A program made the position numbers and the translations under genes. Positions 63,430-64,000 of a stretch of DNA of 64,000 nucleotides are shown here, piece after piece (position 1 is the stretch's first letter; every line of letters begins with the position of its first letter). Source of the stretch: Thiorhodospira sibirica ATCC 700588. GTDB taxonomy: Bacteria > Pseudomonadota > Gammaproteobacteria > Ectothiorhodospirales > Ectothiorhodospiraceae. The stretch spans positions 1,122,324-1,186,323 of the forward strand of contig NZ_MU255056.1 in the NCBI RefSeq assembly GCF_000227725.2, read 5' to 3'. The notes under the pieces are model-generated. The model did not search any database. It was not told where the DNA came from and worked only from the letters and a program-made list of their open reading frames with translations.

Positions 63430-64000
63430 TGGACCCCGAAATCTGGACAACAGCTTAAGCGATGACAAAGCCTCCAGCATGGGGTAGCGAAGAGATGAGC
63501 GAGAAGAGGAAGCGGAACACATACAACGCCGAGTTCAAGGCCAAGGTCGGGCGTGAGGCGATCCATGGGGTCAAGACCGTCAACGAGATGGGTCAAGCCT
63601 ACGGGGTTCACCCGGTGCAGGTCAGCAAGTGGAAGAAGGCAATCGTTGAGCAGGCAGGGACGCGCTTTGAGGGCAAGCGTGGTCCGAAACCGGCAGCGGA
63701 GCAGGACTCGCCGGATCGGCTCTACAGCGAGATGGGCCGCCTGAAGATGGAGCTGGACAGGGACTGGCTCAAAAAAAACAGGGATCACCCTGCCATGAGC
63801 CGCCAGGGCTGGATTGAGGCGGAGGGTGCGCGCTCCATCGTGCGGCAGTGTGAGCGGGCGGAGGTAGCTCGAGCGACCGTATACGCGCATCGCCATCCAT
63901 CACAGGAGAACGCGACGGCGCTGCTGCTGTGCCGTCTGCTCGACGAAATCTATACGCGGCGACCGCTCTACGGGGAGCCGCCGGATAGTAGCCGAGCGGC
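63430..64000 (+). mobile_element. IS3-family insertion sequence, left end (continues past the window)
   Basis: Begins with TGGACCCCGAAATCTGGACA, a terminal inverted repeat of the kind found in IS3-family elements. The transposase gene follows at 63495. The right end is outside the window. Confidence 0.8.
63495..64000 (+). CDS. IS3-family transposase, OrfA read directly into OrfB (partial)
   Basis: From ATG 63495: MSEKRKRNTYNAEFKAKVGR and the HTH YGVHPVQVSKWKKAIVEQAG, then FEGKRGPKP and a leucine-zipper-like segment, as in OrfA. At 63771-63778 lies an A8 run (CTC AAA AAA AAC). The given frame passes through it into SIVRQCERAEVARATVYAH and LLDEIYTRRPLYG, which is the start of OrfB. Shifting by one at the A run gives K-T-G-I-T-L-P-stop, whose TGA overlaps the ATG of OrfB, the usual two-ORF layout. 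So the two frames are fused here by the A8 length, or slippage normally joins them. Confidence 0.8.
   Translation, partial: MSEKRKRNTYNAEFKAKVGREAIHGVKTVNEMGQAYGVHPVQVSKWKKAIVEQAGTRFEGKRGPKPAAEQDSPDRLYSEMGRLKMELDRDWLKKNRDHPAMSRQGWIEAEGARSIVRQCERAEVARATVYAHRHPSQENATALLLCRLLDEIYTRRPLYGEPPDSSRA

Overview
The window looks like a chromosomal segment of a gammaproteobacterium (moderately high GC, dedD-cvpA-purF and mrcA/pilMNOPQ gene orders, HtpG, AcnB, AceA/AceK, UUG-started rpsT). The species cannot be fixed from sequence alone. A group 3b NiFe (sulf)hydrogenase and many REP-like repeats would suit a metabolically versatile, environmental, perhaps sulfur-associated lineage (inference).

Layout. 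1-750: end of a probable cheW-type gene and a DUF2802 gene. 770-3265: insertion graveyard (broken IS1-like transposase, broken TnpB, then a 1,049-bp TnpB-derived element) separating that region from dedD-cvpA-purF. 3381-9869: dedD, cvpA, purF, L,D-transpeptidase, cysM, a DEDD exonuclease, rlmD. 9960-14740: a decayed type IV pilin neighbourhood with a frameshifted GT2 glycosyltransferase, a REP array, pilA behind a good sigma-54 promoter match, and a 5'-truncated membrane/TPR gene, with several IS scars. 14890-16840: a PD-(D/E)XK protein and a Bro-N module. 16872-22511: pabB-pabC fusion and a CHASE/PAS hybrid histidine kinase. 22679-26806: hydBGDA. 26949-28206: ArsP-like permease plus a small thioredoxin-fold protein. 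28303-29317: second copy of the TnpB-derived element. 29437-38685: gpmI, DUF192, sigma-54 response regulator, DUF6489, htpG, a conserved hypothetical gene, mrcA. 39040-51640: pilMNOP, pilQ split by a C9 tract, and a 2,404-residue Ig-like lipoprotein gene. 51829-53589: a Rpn/DUF2887-like protein and a second, truncated Bro-N module next to tRNA-Leu(CAA). 53819-61730: ftsX (no ftsE upstream), aceK, aceA, yciI, acnB, rpsT. 61995-62935: an OXA-2-like class D beta-lactamase lying between two attC-like sites. 63430-64000: start of an IS3-family element.

How the parts connect. Pilus genes dominate (pilA, pilMNOPQ, the giant Ig-like lipoprotein behind pilQ, the PBP1a gene diverging from pilM), and two of them carry homopolymer frameshifts that could be phase-variable switches or sequencing errors. 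AceA, AceK and AcnB form a glyoxylate-bypass group. The hydrogenase operon encodes the four structural subunits of a soluble NAD(P)-linked enzyme, but no maturation gene is present here.

The least expected observations are: (i) two copies of a TnpB element that share the same internal deletion, bridged by a REP-like unit; (ii) a duplicated Bro-N module with a co-varying palindrome inside its coding sequence; (iii) the C9 tract that decides the frame of PilQ; (iv) an OXA-2-like gene with a canonical attC on one side and a decayed one on the other.
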